From positions 33,499 through 97,498 of the forward strand of contig JAPPJO010000118.1 in the NCBI GenBank assembly GCA_028820325.1: DNA of 64,000 bases. Reading direction: 5' to 3'. The translations under genes were made by a program, and so were the position numbers. The notes under the pieces were generated by a model. The model was not told the DNA's origin, did no database searches, and worked only from the letters and a program-made list of their open reading frames with translations. The stretch's first letter is position 1. Each line of letters begins with the position of its first letter. The DNA is from Gammaproteobacteria bacterium. Lineage in GTDB: Bacteria > Gemmatimonadota > Gemmatimonadetes > Longimicrobiales > Gaopeijiaceae. Positions 35,437 to 43,058 of this stretch are shown here, piece after piece.

Positions 35437-36650
35437 TCGTCCCAGTACGCGGCGCGCTCGGGCACGACCCAGCGAATGCCGCCTCTCGGGTCTTCCACAT
35501 CGCCTTCGAAGCGGGGAATGACGTGTACATGCGCGTGGTCCACAGTCTGGCCCGCCGCCGTCCCTTCGTTGAGGCCTACTGTGAAGCCGTCGGGTTCGGA
35601 CTCTGACTGCAACTCATGCCGCACCCTGGCCACGAGGCGCCAGATGTCCGCCTGGGCTTCGGCGCTCTGGTCGAAGAAGGCCTCAGCGTGAGCCTTGGGG
35701 ATTACGAGCGTATGCCCGCTGCTGACGGGATACCGGTCCCGGATGGCGATGGCATGCCGCGACTCGGCGACGACGGAGTCCGCGGCGAGGTGGCAGAAGG
35801 GACAATCGGCCGGAGGGGCGGCTTTGGCCGGCGCACTTGTGGGAGTCTCTCGGACTTCGCGCGGCCACCACATTTTTCCCTCGAGAAGTTCGGCCGGATC
35901 CCGGGATGCGGTGAGCGCGGAGAGCTCGTCCAGGTGGCGGGCCATGACCACGGCGGAAATCGCCGCGTCGAAGGCATCCTCCGACGAAGCCGCCTTGCCT
36001 GCGAGCACGTCATCGATCTCGAAAAAGCGGCGCGCCAGCGACTCCTTGCGCGCGGAATAGTCGGACTTGTTCACCGGCCCCGTGAGCAGCCGCGGATAGA
36101 TCTCGATCACCAGGGGCGACTTGACCTCGTGAAAGGGCCAAATCGAGAAGCCTTCCCGCCGGAGTGCCGCCACGTGAGGTATCCCTCGGATCGAGCCCGT
36201 GCCGACCGCGCCCGCGCCGCCAATCTGGAAGACGCTCTTCGGAAACGAACTCTCCAGGTCAGACGCTTGCTTCTCCGTCTTCCGAAGGAGCTCAAGCCCG
36301 GTCGGTTTCTTTCTTCCAGGTCTCCCCCAGAACGGGGGCGGGCAATCGCGCAGCCATTCCTCGCCGTGCCTGGCAACGAGCTTCCAAACGTCCTCGCTCG
36401 ACTTCGCGCCCTCTCGCTCAGCAAACCAGCTGGGAAACGAAAACGCGAAGTCAAGGCCAATGACAACATCGGGGTGCGCATTGGCATCCTCGATCAGATG
36501 CGTGACTACTTCCTGACGATCACGTCCCGACTCCAGCCGCGTGAGGCGTCCGCCTCGAACCTCGGCAAGCCAGATCTTGGATCGCGCCCCGGCCTTCGCT
36601 CCGGACCAATCGACTGCTATGACGCGTTTCACGGCATAGGGCGCCTGCAC
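35433..36650 (-). CDS. DUF429 nuclease-like domain fused to HIT nucleotide hydrolase
   Basis: A 405-residue two-domain protein. Residues 1-250 are DUF429, an RNase-H-like fold: IAVDWSGAKAG and VVIGLDFAFSFPSWF carry two acids, VIEIYPRLLTG the glutamate and SSEDAFDAAISAVVMA the last acids. Residues 280-400 are a HIT domain with CPFC at its start, GHTLVIPKAHAEAFF, and the active-site triad GQTVDHAHVHVIPRF. HIT enzymes hydrolyse or transfer NMP from dinucleotides and similar compounds. It overlaps the HNH gene downstream, so the two proteins are made together. The fusion is unusual in my knowledge; function is unknown. Confidence 0.85.
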   Translation of the reverse strand: MQAPYAVKRVIAVDWSGAKAGARSKIWLAEVRGGRLTRLESGRDRQEVVTHLIEDANAHPDVVIGLDFAFSFPSWFAEREGAKSSEDVWKLVARHGEEWLRDCPPPFWGRPGRKKPTGLELLRKTEKQASDLESSFPKSVFQIGGAGAVGTGSIRGIPHVAALRREGFSIWPFHEVKSPLVIEIYPRLLTGPVNKSDYSARKESLARRFFEIDDVLAGKAASSEDAFDAAISAVVMARHLDELSALTASRDPAELLEGKMWWPREVRETPTSAPAKAAPPADCPFCHLAADSVVAESRHAIAIRDRYPVSSGHTLVIPKAHAEAFFDQSAEAQADIWRLVARVRHELQSESEPDGFTVGLNEGTAAGQTVDHAHVHVIPRFEGDVEDPRGGIRWVVPERAAYWDE

Positions 36651-36663
36651 AGTTCCTCACGCC

Positions 36664-36912
36664 TCACGACACCAGCCCCGCCGCCGTCTCCACCTCGATC
36701 TCCTCCATCCCCAGCCGCCTCAACTCGGCGTTGACCTCGGCCAACTCGTCCGCCCAGACGGCCTGGAGCCGGGTCAGGTGACCGTCGAGCCGCTCCACCA
36801 TGATCTCGTAGACCGCGTACATGCCGCTTCCGGGGCGCCCGTCGCCCTGCTCGGACATCGACAGCAGGTTGGCCAGGCGGTTGTTCACCCTGATGGGGAA
36901 GTTGAGGGGATC
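36664..36912 (-). pseudogene. Detached C-terminal piece of the BNR-repeat protein (after in-frame stop)
   Basis: Reading on from the TAG of the upstream gene in the same frame gives about 82 codons: DPLNFPIRVNNRLANLL followed by EMGDGRPG-like and coiled helical sequence to MEEIEVETAAGLVS. It aligns without a gap to the C-terminus of the paralogue at 46244-49354 (KDKIAFPIRLNDRLTGL ... LPRLNRRLEEAGL). It is therefore the lost C-terminal tail of the neighbouring gene rather than an independent gene; a GTG at 36888 could in principle restart translation. Confidence 0.8.
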
Positions 36913-39873
36913 CTAGTTGGACTGGTTGCGCACCTGGTAGATGTCCGCTTCCACCGCCGACGCGCTCTCCCGCAGCCGCTCGCCCGCGCCGGCCAGCCGC
37001 TCATCGTCCGACGCCTCCAGCCGCTCGTCCAATTGCGCCTTCACGTTCCGGATCGCGATCACGGCCGAGTTGGCCTGGTGCACCCGGTCCCGGATCTCGA
37101 CGCCGAACTCGTACTGGGCGACCAGATCCTCCTCGGTCACGTCGGTGATCCACGGGTGGGGGCGGACCTCCACCTCGGTGGTCTCGCTGCGGTTGCCAAC
37201 GGTGAGCCGCGCCGTGTACATGCCCGGCAGGACCGCGGGCGCCATCGTACGCACGCCCCAGAGGATCATCCCCGGGAAGGTCGCCGGCGGATCCGTGCGC
37301 AGGTCCCAGCGCAGCCGGTTCAGCCCCGCCTCCAAAGGCAGCGCCGGACCCGCCCAGCGATCCCGCTCCTCGCCTTCCACGGCGGGCTCGAACGTGCGCA
37401 CCACATCGCCCGACGCGTCCACGATCTCGAGCGTCGCATCCCCCGGTTCATCGGCGAGCCACCACGAGAGCACCACCCCGTTCGCGGAACGATACGCGGC
37501 CGCGGGCTCGAACAGCACCAAGTCGCGCCCCGTCGTCCCCGGCTGGATCTGCCGCAGCGGCGCGATGTGGTCGAGGACCCAGAAGCCGCGCCCGTGGCTC
37601 GCCATCGCCAACTCGTCGTGCTCGGGGATCACGTCGGTGATTGGGATGTCGGGGAGGCCCGGGTTCAGCTCCTGCCAGGAACCGCCGTCGTCAAATGAGA
37701 TGTAGACGCCGTGGTTGGTGCCGGCGTACAGCAGCCCCGCCCGGTTCGGGTCCTCGCGGATCGAGTTCACGTAGGCGTCGTCCCGGATTCCGTCAACGAT
37801 TCGGGTCCAGGTCGCCCCAAAATCATCGGTTTTCCATACGTGGGGCCGAAAATCATCGAGTAGAGCGCGACGGGCCGAAACGTAAGCCCGCCCTGCGTCG
37901 AACGCCGAGGCGTCGATGAGGCTCACGCGCCCGAAGTCCGGCATGTCGGGGGGCGTCACGTCGGTCCAGTTCTCGCCCCCGTCGCGCGTCACGTGCACGA
38001 GCCCGTCATCGGAACCCGTCCAGATCACGTCGATGTCGACCTTGCCGGGACCCACGGCGAAGATCGTCGCATAGACCTCGGGGCCGTTCATGTCGCCGGT
38101 GATGGGCCCGCCGGAACGTCCCAGCGTCATGGGGTCGGCGCGGGTGAGGTCGGGGCTCAGCACGTCCCAGTTGGTGCCGCCGTCGGTGGTCCGCCATAGC
38201 CGGTTCGACGACGCGTACAAGACGTCGGGATCGATGGGCGAAAAGATGATGGGAAAGGTCCACTGCCAACGCTCGACCATGTCCAGGGCCGGCTCCCCGG
38301 AGTAGAACCAGGGGTAGGGATTGACCTCGCGCGAGGTGCCCAGGCGCCGGTTGAACCGGTCGATGTAGCGGCCGTTGTTGGTGCCCGAGAAGAAGACGTC
38401 GAGGTCCTTCGGGTCGGGCGCGATATAGCCCGGTTCTCCGCCCCCGGCCACGTAGTGCACGCCCATCGAGCCCTCGGTGATCGCGGGGGCCCGCGCGTCC
38501 GCGGCTGCGGCTGCGGCGGTGTCGGCGTCGTCCGCATTCGCGGCTGCCGCGAGGGCTTGCTCGAAGCTACCCGCGTTCCAGTCTGACGGCAGGCAGAGCG
38601 TGCTGTTGTCGTGCTGCGACCCGCAGATGTGCCACGGGACGTGCGCCGTGGTAACGCCGTGGTAGAACTGCGCGGTGGAAAACTCCTGGTCGGTCCAGTC
38701 GCTCCCGGTGGTGAAGCTCACCGCGCCGCCGCCGTCGTTGGCCACCACGACGTGCGCGGGATCGTCGGGGTCGATCCAGAAGTCGTGGAAGTCGACGTGG
38801 GTGCCGTTGTTGATGACTTCGTAGGTGGCGCCGCCGTCGGTGGAGCGGAAGAGCGAGGTGTTCTGCACGTACACCACGTCCTCGTCGTGATGGTCCGTGA
38901 AGACGTGCGTGTAATAGAACGCCCGCTGCCGGATTCGCCGCTCGTCGTTGACGAGCTCCCAGGTCGCGCCCGCGTCGTCCGAGCGGAAGAGGCCCCCGTC
39001 GTCGTGCTCGAAGAGGGCGTAGACCCGGTTCGAATTGGCGCTCGAGACCGCCACCCCGATCCGGCCCACGACGCCCTCGGGCGGCATCCCCGGATTGCGG
39101 GTCATCTCGGTCCACGTGCTCCCGCCGTCGACGCTTTTGAACATGCCGCTGCCCGGCCCGCCGGAGGACATCGTGTACTCCTTGCGGAAGGCCTCCCAGA
39201 GCGACGCGTAGAGCACGTCGGGGTTGTTGCGGTCGATCGCGAGGTCGATGGCGCCGGTGCGCTCGTCGCGGAAGAGCACCCGCTCCCAGCTGTCGCCGCC
39301 GTCGGTGCTCCGGAAGACGCCCCGCTCCTCGCTTGGCACGCCGTACTTTCCGAACGACGCCACATAGACGATGTCCGGATCGGTGGGATGGATGCGGATC
39401 TTGGAAATCCCGTCCGATTCGTGGAAGCCGATGTGCTCCCAGGTCTCGCCCCCGTCGCGGCTCCGGTAGACGCCGTCCCCGGGCAGGATGTTGCCGCGAA
39501 TGCACGTCTCACCCGTGCCGATGAAGACGAGATCGGGGTCGGTTTCGGCGACGGCAACCGCGCCGACCGAAGCCGACGTGATCTTGAAGTCCGTCACCGG
39601 GAACCATTCCTCGCCGCCGTCGACGGTCTTCCAGAGGCCGCCCCCGGTCGCGCCGAAATAGGCCTCCTGCGGGCGCCCCTTGACGCCGCTGACCGCGATG
39701 GAACGGCCGCCGCGGTCGGGACCGAGGTTGCGCCACGAGTAGCCGGCCAGGAAGGCCGAGTCGAGGACGACGGGTGTCTGGGCGTGGAGAGTGGAGGCGA
39801 GGGGGGTCAGAGCGGGAGCGACGGCAGAGAGCGTCGTGACGAGCAGAAACGGCTTGAGGCGGAGGCGCTTCAC
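36913..39873 (-). CDS. Exported BNR/sortilin-like repeat protein, C-terminally truncated
   Basis: A 986-residue exported protein. The signal peptide is MKRLRLKPFLLVTTLSAVAPAL, cut near LHAQ. Two beta-propellers of BNR/Asp-box repeats follow, with many SxDGGxTW units such as SVDGGSTW, STDGGDSW, SDDAGATW and SFDDGGSW, then a C-terminal immunoglobulin-like region and a helical tail. The family is large and exported; members are often labelled glycosyl-hydrolase-like, but no catalytic residues are proven. GTG 39873 has AGGAA 8 bases upstream. An amber codon at 36913-36915 removes about 82 residues found in the paralogue at 46244. Confidence 0.88.
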   Translation of the reverse strand: MKRLRLKPFLLVTTLSAVAPALTPLASTLHAQTPVVLDSAFLAGYSWRNLGPDRGGRSIAVSGVKGRPQEAYFGATGGGLWKTVDGGEEWFPVTDFKITSASVGAVAVAETDPDLVFIGTGETCIRGNILPGDGVYRSRDGGETWEHIGFHESDGISKIRIHPTDPDIVYVASFGKYGVPSEERGVFRSTDGGDSWERVLFRDERTGAIDLAIDRNNPDVLYASLWEAFRKEYTMSSGGPGSGMFKSVDGGSTWTEMTRNPGMPPEGVVGRIGVAVSSANSNRVYALFEHDDGGLFRSDDAGATWELVNDERRIRQRAFYYTHVFTDHHDEDVVYVQNTSLFRSTDGGATYEVINNGTHVDFHDFWIDPDDPAHVVVANDGGGAVSFTTGSDWTDQEFSTAQFYHGVTTAHVPWHICGSQHDNSTLCLPSDWNAGSFEQALAAAANADDADTAAAAAADARAPAITEGSMGVHYVAGGGEPGYIAPDPKDLDVFFSGTNNGRYIDRFNRRLGTSREVNPYPWFYSGEPALDMVERWQWTFPIIFSPIDPDVLYASSNRLWRTTDGGTNWDVLSPDLTRADPMTLGRSGGPITGDMNGPEVYATIFAVGPGKVDIDVIWTGSDDGLVHVTRDGGENWTDVTPPDMPDFGRVSLIDASAFDAGRAYVSARRALLDDFRPHVWKTDDFGATWTRIVDGIRDDAYVNSIREDPNRAGLLYAGTNHGVYISFDDGGSWQELNPGLPDIPITDVIPEHDELAMASHGRGFWVLDHIAPLRQIQPGTTGRDLVLFEPAAAYRSANGVVLSWWLADEPGDATLEIVDASGDVVRTFEPAVEGEERDRWAGPALPLEAGLNRLRWDLRTDPPATFPGMILWGVRTMAPAVLPGMYTARLTVGNRSETTEVEVRPHPWITDVTEEDLVAQYEFGVEIRDRVHQANSAVIAIRNVKAQLDERLEASDDERLAGAGERLRESASAVEADIYQVRNQSN

Positions 39874-39957
39874 GGTGGCATTTCCTGTGGATTCGGGAGC
39901 GGGGATCGGCCGGGTCAAGCTACCGGAGCGACGGAGGATGCTACAAGCAAACGGCCG

Positions 39958-40365
39958 CTAACCGATTTGGTAGTCCAGGGCCAGCGCATGCTTGCCGTCC
40001 GCATCCACGTGGATCTCCATTGTGCCCGACAGGCCCGCCAGCTCACCCGTTCCGGACCCCGGCACCACGTGGCCGTCGGTGCGCGGCGGAGCGCCGGCCT
40101 CGGCTATGCCCCAGTGATGGAGCACGAACGTGCCTTCGCGGCCCCCGAGCGTGCCCGAGACCTGTTCGGACGCGATGTAGCCCGCGTTCTCCAGCGGGCC
40201 TTCGGTGCTGGCACGGCACATGAGCAGCCGCACGCGGCCCTCTCCATCCAGATCACCCTGGTAGCGCTTTGAGACGCGCGCTTCAGAGAGGAAGGGGCCT
40301 TCGCCTTCATCAGCGTCGGGCACAGGATCCCAGCCGGTGATTTCGAAACTGGAGACGGTCTTCAT
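39958..40365 (-). CDS. DUF3224 family protein
   Basis: A 135-residue single-domain protein. It matches the DUF3224 / allene-oxide-cyclase-like barrel: FEITGWDPVPDAD, LSEARVSKRYQGDLDGEG, GTFVLHHWGIAEAG and VPGSGTGELAGLSGTMEIHVDADGKHALALDYQI, the last being the family's conserved strand and DY ending. No signal peptide is present, so it acts in the cytoplasm. Known relatives in bacteria have no established reaction. The gene lies 32 bases from the HigA-like gene on the same strand, and 84 bases from the BNR gene. Confidence 0.9.
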   Translation of the reverse strand: MKTVSSFEITGWDPVPDADEGEGPFLSEARVSKRYQGDLDGEGRVRLLMCRASTEGPLENAGYIASEQVSGTLGGREGTFVLHHWGIAEAGAPPRTDGHVVPGSGTGELAGLSGTMEIHVDADGKHALALDYQIG

Positions 40366-40397
40366 GAGCTGGAGTCCTTGGGCAGAGGATGATTGAA

Positions 40398-40697
40398 TTA
40401 GAGCGTGGGTGCGGACGGACGATAGGGTTCGACGTTGACCTCGCCTTCCCGCTGCCGGGTGCGGGCGATGTCGTAGGAGGCCTGCATCCGCATGAGCGTG
40501 TCCATCTTCACCCCGAACGCCTTCTCGATCCGTAGGGCCATGATGCCGGACAGGCTCGACCGACCATTCAGAAATGTGGAAAGCGCCGGTCGGGACACTC
40601 CGAGCACCTTCGCGGCGGCAGCGACGGTCAGCCGGTGGGGTTCGATCACCTCGGTCTTCACGAAAGCACCGGGGTGTGGGGGATTCAGCATGCGCAT
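40398..40697 (-). CDS. higA: HigA-family XRE antitoxin, apparently without HigB
   Basis: A 99-residue HigA-like regulator: HPGAFVKTEVIEPHRLTVAAAAKVLGVSRPALSTFLNGRSSLSGIMALRIEKAFG, the typical N-terminal PPHPG and helix-turn-helix. It would bind DNA as a dimer and normally neutralise HigB. The C-terminal region YDIARTRQREGEVNVEPY is as in HigA. I searched the 160 bases upstream, where higB normally lies, and found no HigB sequence, nor anything similar downstream. It may have kept a regulatory job after the toxin was lost. ATG 40697 is used. Confidence 0.85.
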   Translation of the reverse strand: MRMLNPPHPGAFVKTEVIEPHRLTVAAAAKVLGVSRPALSTFLNGRSSLSGIMALRIEKAFGVKMDTLMRMQASYDIARTRQREGEVNVEPYRPSAPTL

Positions 40698-40838
40698 GTG
40701 CGACTCCCGGCTAGTGGCGGCGCAGACCTGGATGGGCGATGTTCTCGGATTCTTACCGCGAAGTGTTGCGTGACGGTTTACGGAGATCAAGGGACGGCTC
40801 GGAGGCTGATCCCAAAATGCCAGGTTGGTCCGGTCACG

Positions 40839-41585
40839 TTGTGGATCAGGGGTGAGAGCCGGCTGACGAAGACGATCCCGCGGTTCATCGCGGTTGCGAT
40901 CGTTGCGCTGTCCGCTGGTTGCCGGAGCCTTCCGACCGACACCGGCGAGGCCGTGGCCTTCCACTTCGATTTCGATGAGGGACCGCTGGGGTTCGTCGCT
41001 GGCTTCGCCGACTATCCTCCTGCTCATGAGGAGATCTACGAGTTGACATCCGGGCACCGTGCGCTCCCACCGCCTCTCGAGTCGCGGTCCGGGCTGTTTA
41101 TTTCCGGTGTCAACAGAAGTGACGATCTGTTCATGTTCTTCAAGGGACTAATCGCCGGCCTGACCCCCGACGCGAGCTACGCCGTCGAGGTCAGCGTGGA
41201 AATCGCGACGAGCACGCCGTCCGGTTGCGTCGGCGTCGGGGGTGCGCCGGGCGAGAGCGTCTGGATCAAGGCTGGCGTGACCGCCGAAGAACCGCTCGCG
41301 GTCATGGATGATTCCTACCTGCGCATGAACGTCGACGTCGGAAGTCAGTCCAACAGCGGCACGCAGGCGGTGGTGCTCGGCGACGTGGCCAACTCGCGGC
41401 AGTGCGAGCAGTCCCCCGAATGGGAACTCAAGGCCCTGGAGAGGCAATCGATACCGGCAAGTCTCTCCGTGCCCGCCGATGGCCGCGCGTGGCTCCTGAT
41501 CGGCGCCGATTCGGGATTCGAGAGCCGGACGGACGTGTACTTCACGCGCGCGTCGGTTACGCTGACGCCGAGTCCGGGGGGATGA
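40839..41585 (+). CDS. Predicted lipoprotein of unknown function
   Basis: About 248 residues with a lipoprotein signal, TKTIPRFIAVAIVALSAGC, where LSAGC is the lipobox. The mature region is beta-rich (VAFHFDFDEGPLGFVAGF, SYAVEVSVEIATS, GRAWLLIGADSGFESRTDVYF) and resembles a single jelly-roll or carbohydrate-binding-like sandwich, without a clear family. The start is uncertain: TTG 40839 gives a basic n-region, while CTG 40863 has the better ribosome site (GGTGAGAG) but is a rare start codon. The gene is divergent from higA, with about 140 bases between. Confidence 0.65.
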   Translation: MWIRGESRLTKTIPRFIAVAIVALSAGCRSLPTDTGEAVAFHFDFDEGPLGFVAGFADYPPAHEEIYELTSGHRALPPPLESRSGLFISGVNRSDDLFMFFKGLIAGLTPDASYAVEVSVEIATSTPSGCVGVGGAPGESVWIKAGVTAEEPLAVMDDSYLRMNVDVGSQSNSGTQAVVLGDVANSRQCEQSPEWELKALERQSIPASLSVPADGRAWLLIGADSGFESRTDVYFTRASVTLTPSPGG

Positions 41586-41591
41586 TCGGAG

Positions 41592-42137
41592 ATGGCTCCT
41601 GCTCCATTGGGAGGAATGGCGGCGGGATCGTCGGCAAGGATGGTGGTTGTCGTTGGCGATATCACGAAGCTTACGGTGGACGCAATCGTCAACGAGGCGA
41701 ACCGGTCGCTATTGGGTGGTGGCGGGGTGGACGGCGCCATCCACAGGGCCGCCGGGCCGGGCTTGCTCGATGAATACCGTAATCTCGGGGGATGCGAGAC
41801 CGGTGACGCCAAGATCACACGTGGGTACGGCTTGCCGGCGGCTCATGTGATCCACACCGTGGGGGTCGGCAGGCCCCAGTCCAACGGCTTCATCGAGCGG
41901 TTCCACCGCACGCTCCTCGAAGAACATCTCCGGATCAAGGGACGGACGACCTGGTACGAGACCGTCGAGGAGATGCAGAAGGATCTGGACGTGTATCTTG
42001 AGACCTACAACCGGCGCCGGCCCCACCGCGGCCGCGGCATGGAAGGGCGGACGCCCTACGACGTCTTCAAGGCCGGGATCCCCCGAAAGCGAACCCGCAA
42101 GCCCTCAGCCGGGAAGGAGGTGAAGAAGGCAGCGTAG
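41592..42137 (+). pseudogene. Truncated macro domain fused in frame to the tail of an IS481-like transposase
   Basis: The open frame is 181 codons but looks chimeric. Residues 17-91 are the first half of a macro domain ([55 protein letters not shown]), the fold that binds ADP-ribose. From residue 92 the sequence is the C-terminus of an IS481/IS3-type DDE transposase: [19 protein letters not shown] with its catalytic Glu, then [37 protein letters not shown]. Normal macro domains continue past HTVG with GPVW and about 80 more residues, all missing. Both parents are therefore broken; activity is unlikely. ATG 41592 or 41640 could serve as the start. Confidence 0.85.
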
Positions 42138-42186
42138 AACCTGACCTCGGTGAGGCCGGGTGTCAGGTGATTACCATACTTGTACA
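41865..42186 (+). mobile_element. Remnant of an IS481-like insertion sequence (right part)
   Basis: The last 270 or so bases of a transposase gene (from PQSNGF, codon near 41868, to the stop at 42137) are followed by non-coding sequence that contains TGTCAGGTGATTACC and ends with TGTACA at 42181-42186. IS481 members end in TGT...ACA-type inverted repeats, so TGTACA may be the right terminus. No left end or catalytic Asp codons are present, so the element is a dead fragment. The precise terminus is an inference. Confidence 0.6.
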
Positions 42187-42200
42187 CGCCTTGTGCTCAA

Positions 42201-43037
42201 TCAATACCGTCTTTGGAGGTACTTCGTTACCACGAATCTGGGGATGTAAGGCTCGCGCCTAACGTCATCCATCAGATCCCAGAAAAGGTGTTTCCCAAGC
42301 TGTGATTTGATTCCACTGGGAAATCGATAACGATATCGTGCGATCCTTGGGTTTTCGTCCCACCACGTCTCCACGTATTCTCGTCGTCTTGCACTCGCGT
42401 ACTCGTAGATTCCCCATCTCACGTCATTCAGATGTTGCGCGATAGTGCTCGCATGGTACACTAGGATATCATCGAAAAAATGGTCGTAAAATTCAGGTAA
42501 TGCGATCATGCACTTTTCTATGTCTACTTGTACTCCGTTTTTTTCTAGGATTTCGCCAAACTTCTTCCCTTGGCGTGTCAATTGTGTGTAGTTGTGTTTA
42601 CAGATATTACCACAACTAGTGATGAAGTCGCGTCTCTTGATCTTTAGGTCTATTGTGAGATCTAACGAAGGAAACCATCTCTGCTCTATGGTAACTTCCT
42701 CACCAAGCCACTGATCGAAATTGGCCACGGCCGATGAAAGCGGTTCTATGCTGTCGCTCAAGAGTGGCTGATGGCATACCAAACGAAGTAGGCCAAGGTA
42801 ATTGTCGGAGCCGCCGAAGAACTCTCTTGGTATTGAAAAGAAATCGGCCAGAAGGATACTGAAGTATGCGTGATGCGTGGGCGTGTTGAACCGTATTTCA
42901 GATCCGTAAGGAGCGATGGAGAACGTCATTGTTTCGTTGTTGACCATATCGTCGATGAGATCTAGCGACGCCTTGACAGCGGCAACCTCAACTTCCAGTG
43001 GTGATAAACCTAGTTTGTCCTTCAGGGATTTAGACAT
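42201..43037 (-). CDS. AT-rich orphan protein, probable recent acquisition
   Basis: A 278-residue protein of unknown family. The coding sequence is visibly much more AT-rich than every neighbour (roughly mid-40s percent GC by eye, against about two thirds elsewhere), with codons such as AAA, AAT and TTA that the rest of the window avoids. It has no signal peptide or clear membrane helix. It is helical, with dense charged and aromatic residues: a long segment KIKRRDFITSCGNICKHNYTQL and DVRWGIYEYASARRREYVETWW. It looks like a horizontally acquired gene, and lies against an IS remnant. I assign no function. ATG 43037 is the better of two starts. Confidence 0.8.
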   Translation of the reverse strand: MSKSLKDKLGLSPLEVEVAAVKASLDLIDDMVNNETMTFSIAPYGSEIRFNTPTHHAYFSILLADFFSIPREFFGGSDNYLGLLRLVCHQPLLSDSIEPLSSAVANFDQWLGEEVTIEQRWFPSLDLTIDLKIKRRDFITSCGNICKHNYTQLTRQGKKFGEILEKNGVQVDIEKCMIALPEFYDHFFDDILVYHASTIAQHLNDVRWGIYEYASARRREYVETWWDENPRIARYRYRFPSGIKSQLGKHLFWDLMDDVRREPYIPRFVVTKYLQRRY

Positions 43038-43058
43038 CGTAGGTCTCACCTACCCCCG

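Noticed and set aside
36913..36915. TAG as a recoded codon (for example amber readthrough)
   Set aside because: TAG ends other genes in the window normally and no context for pyrrolysine or similar recoding is visible; a nonsense mutation is simpler.
40698..40838. Possible higB upstream of higA
   Set aside because: Translations in all frames show no HigB-like motif; only extension of the higA open frame without family features.
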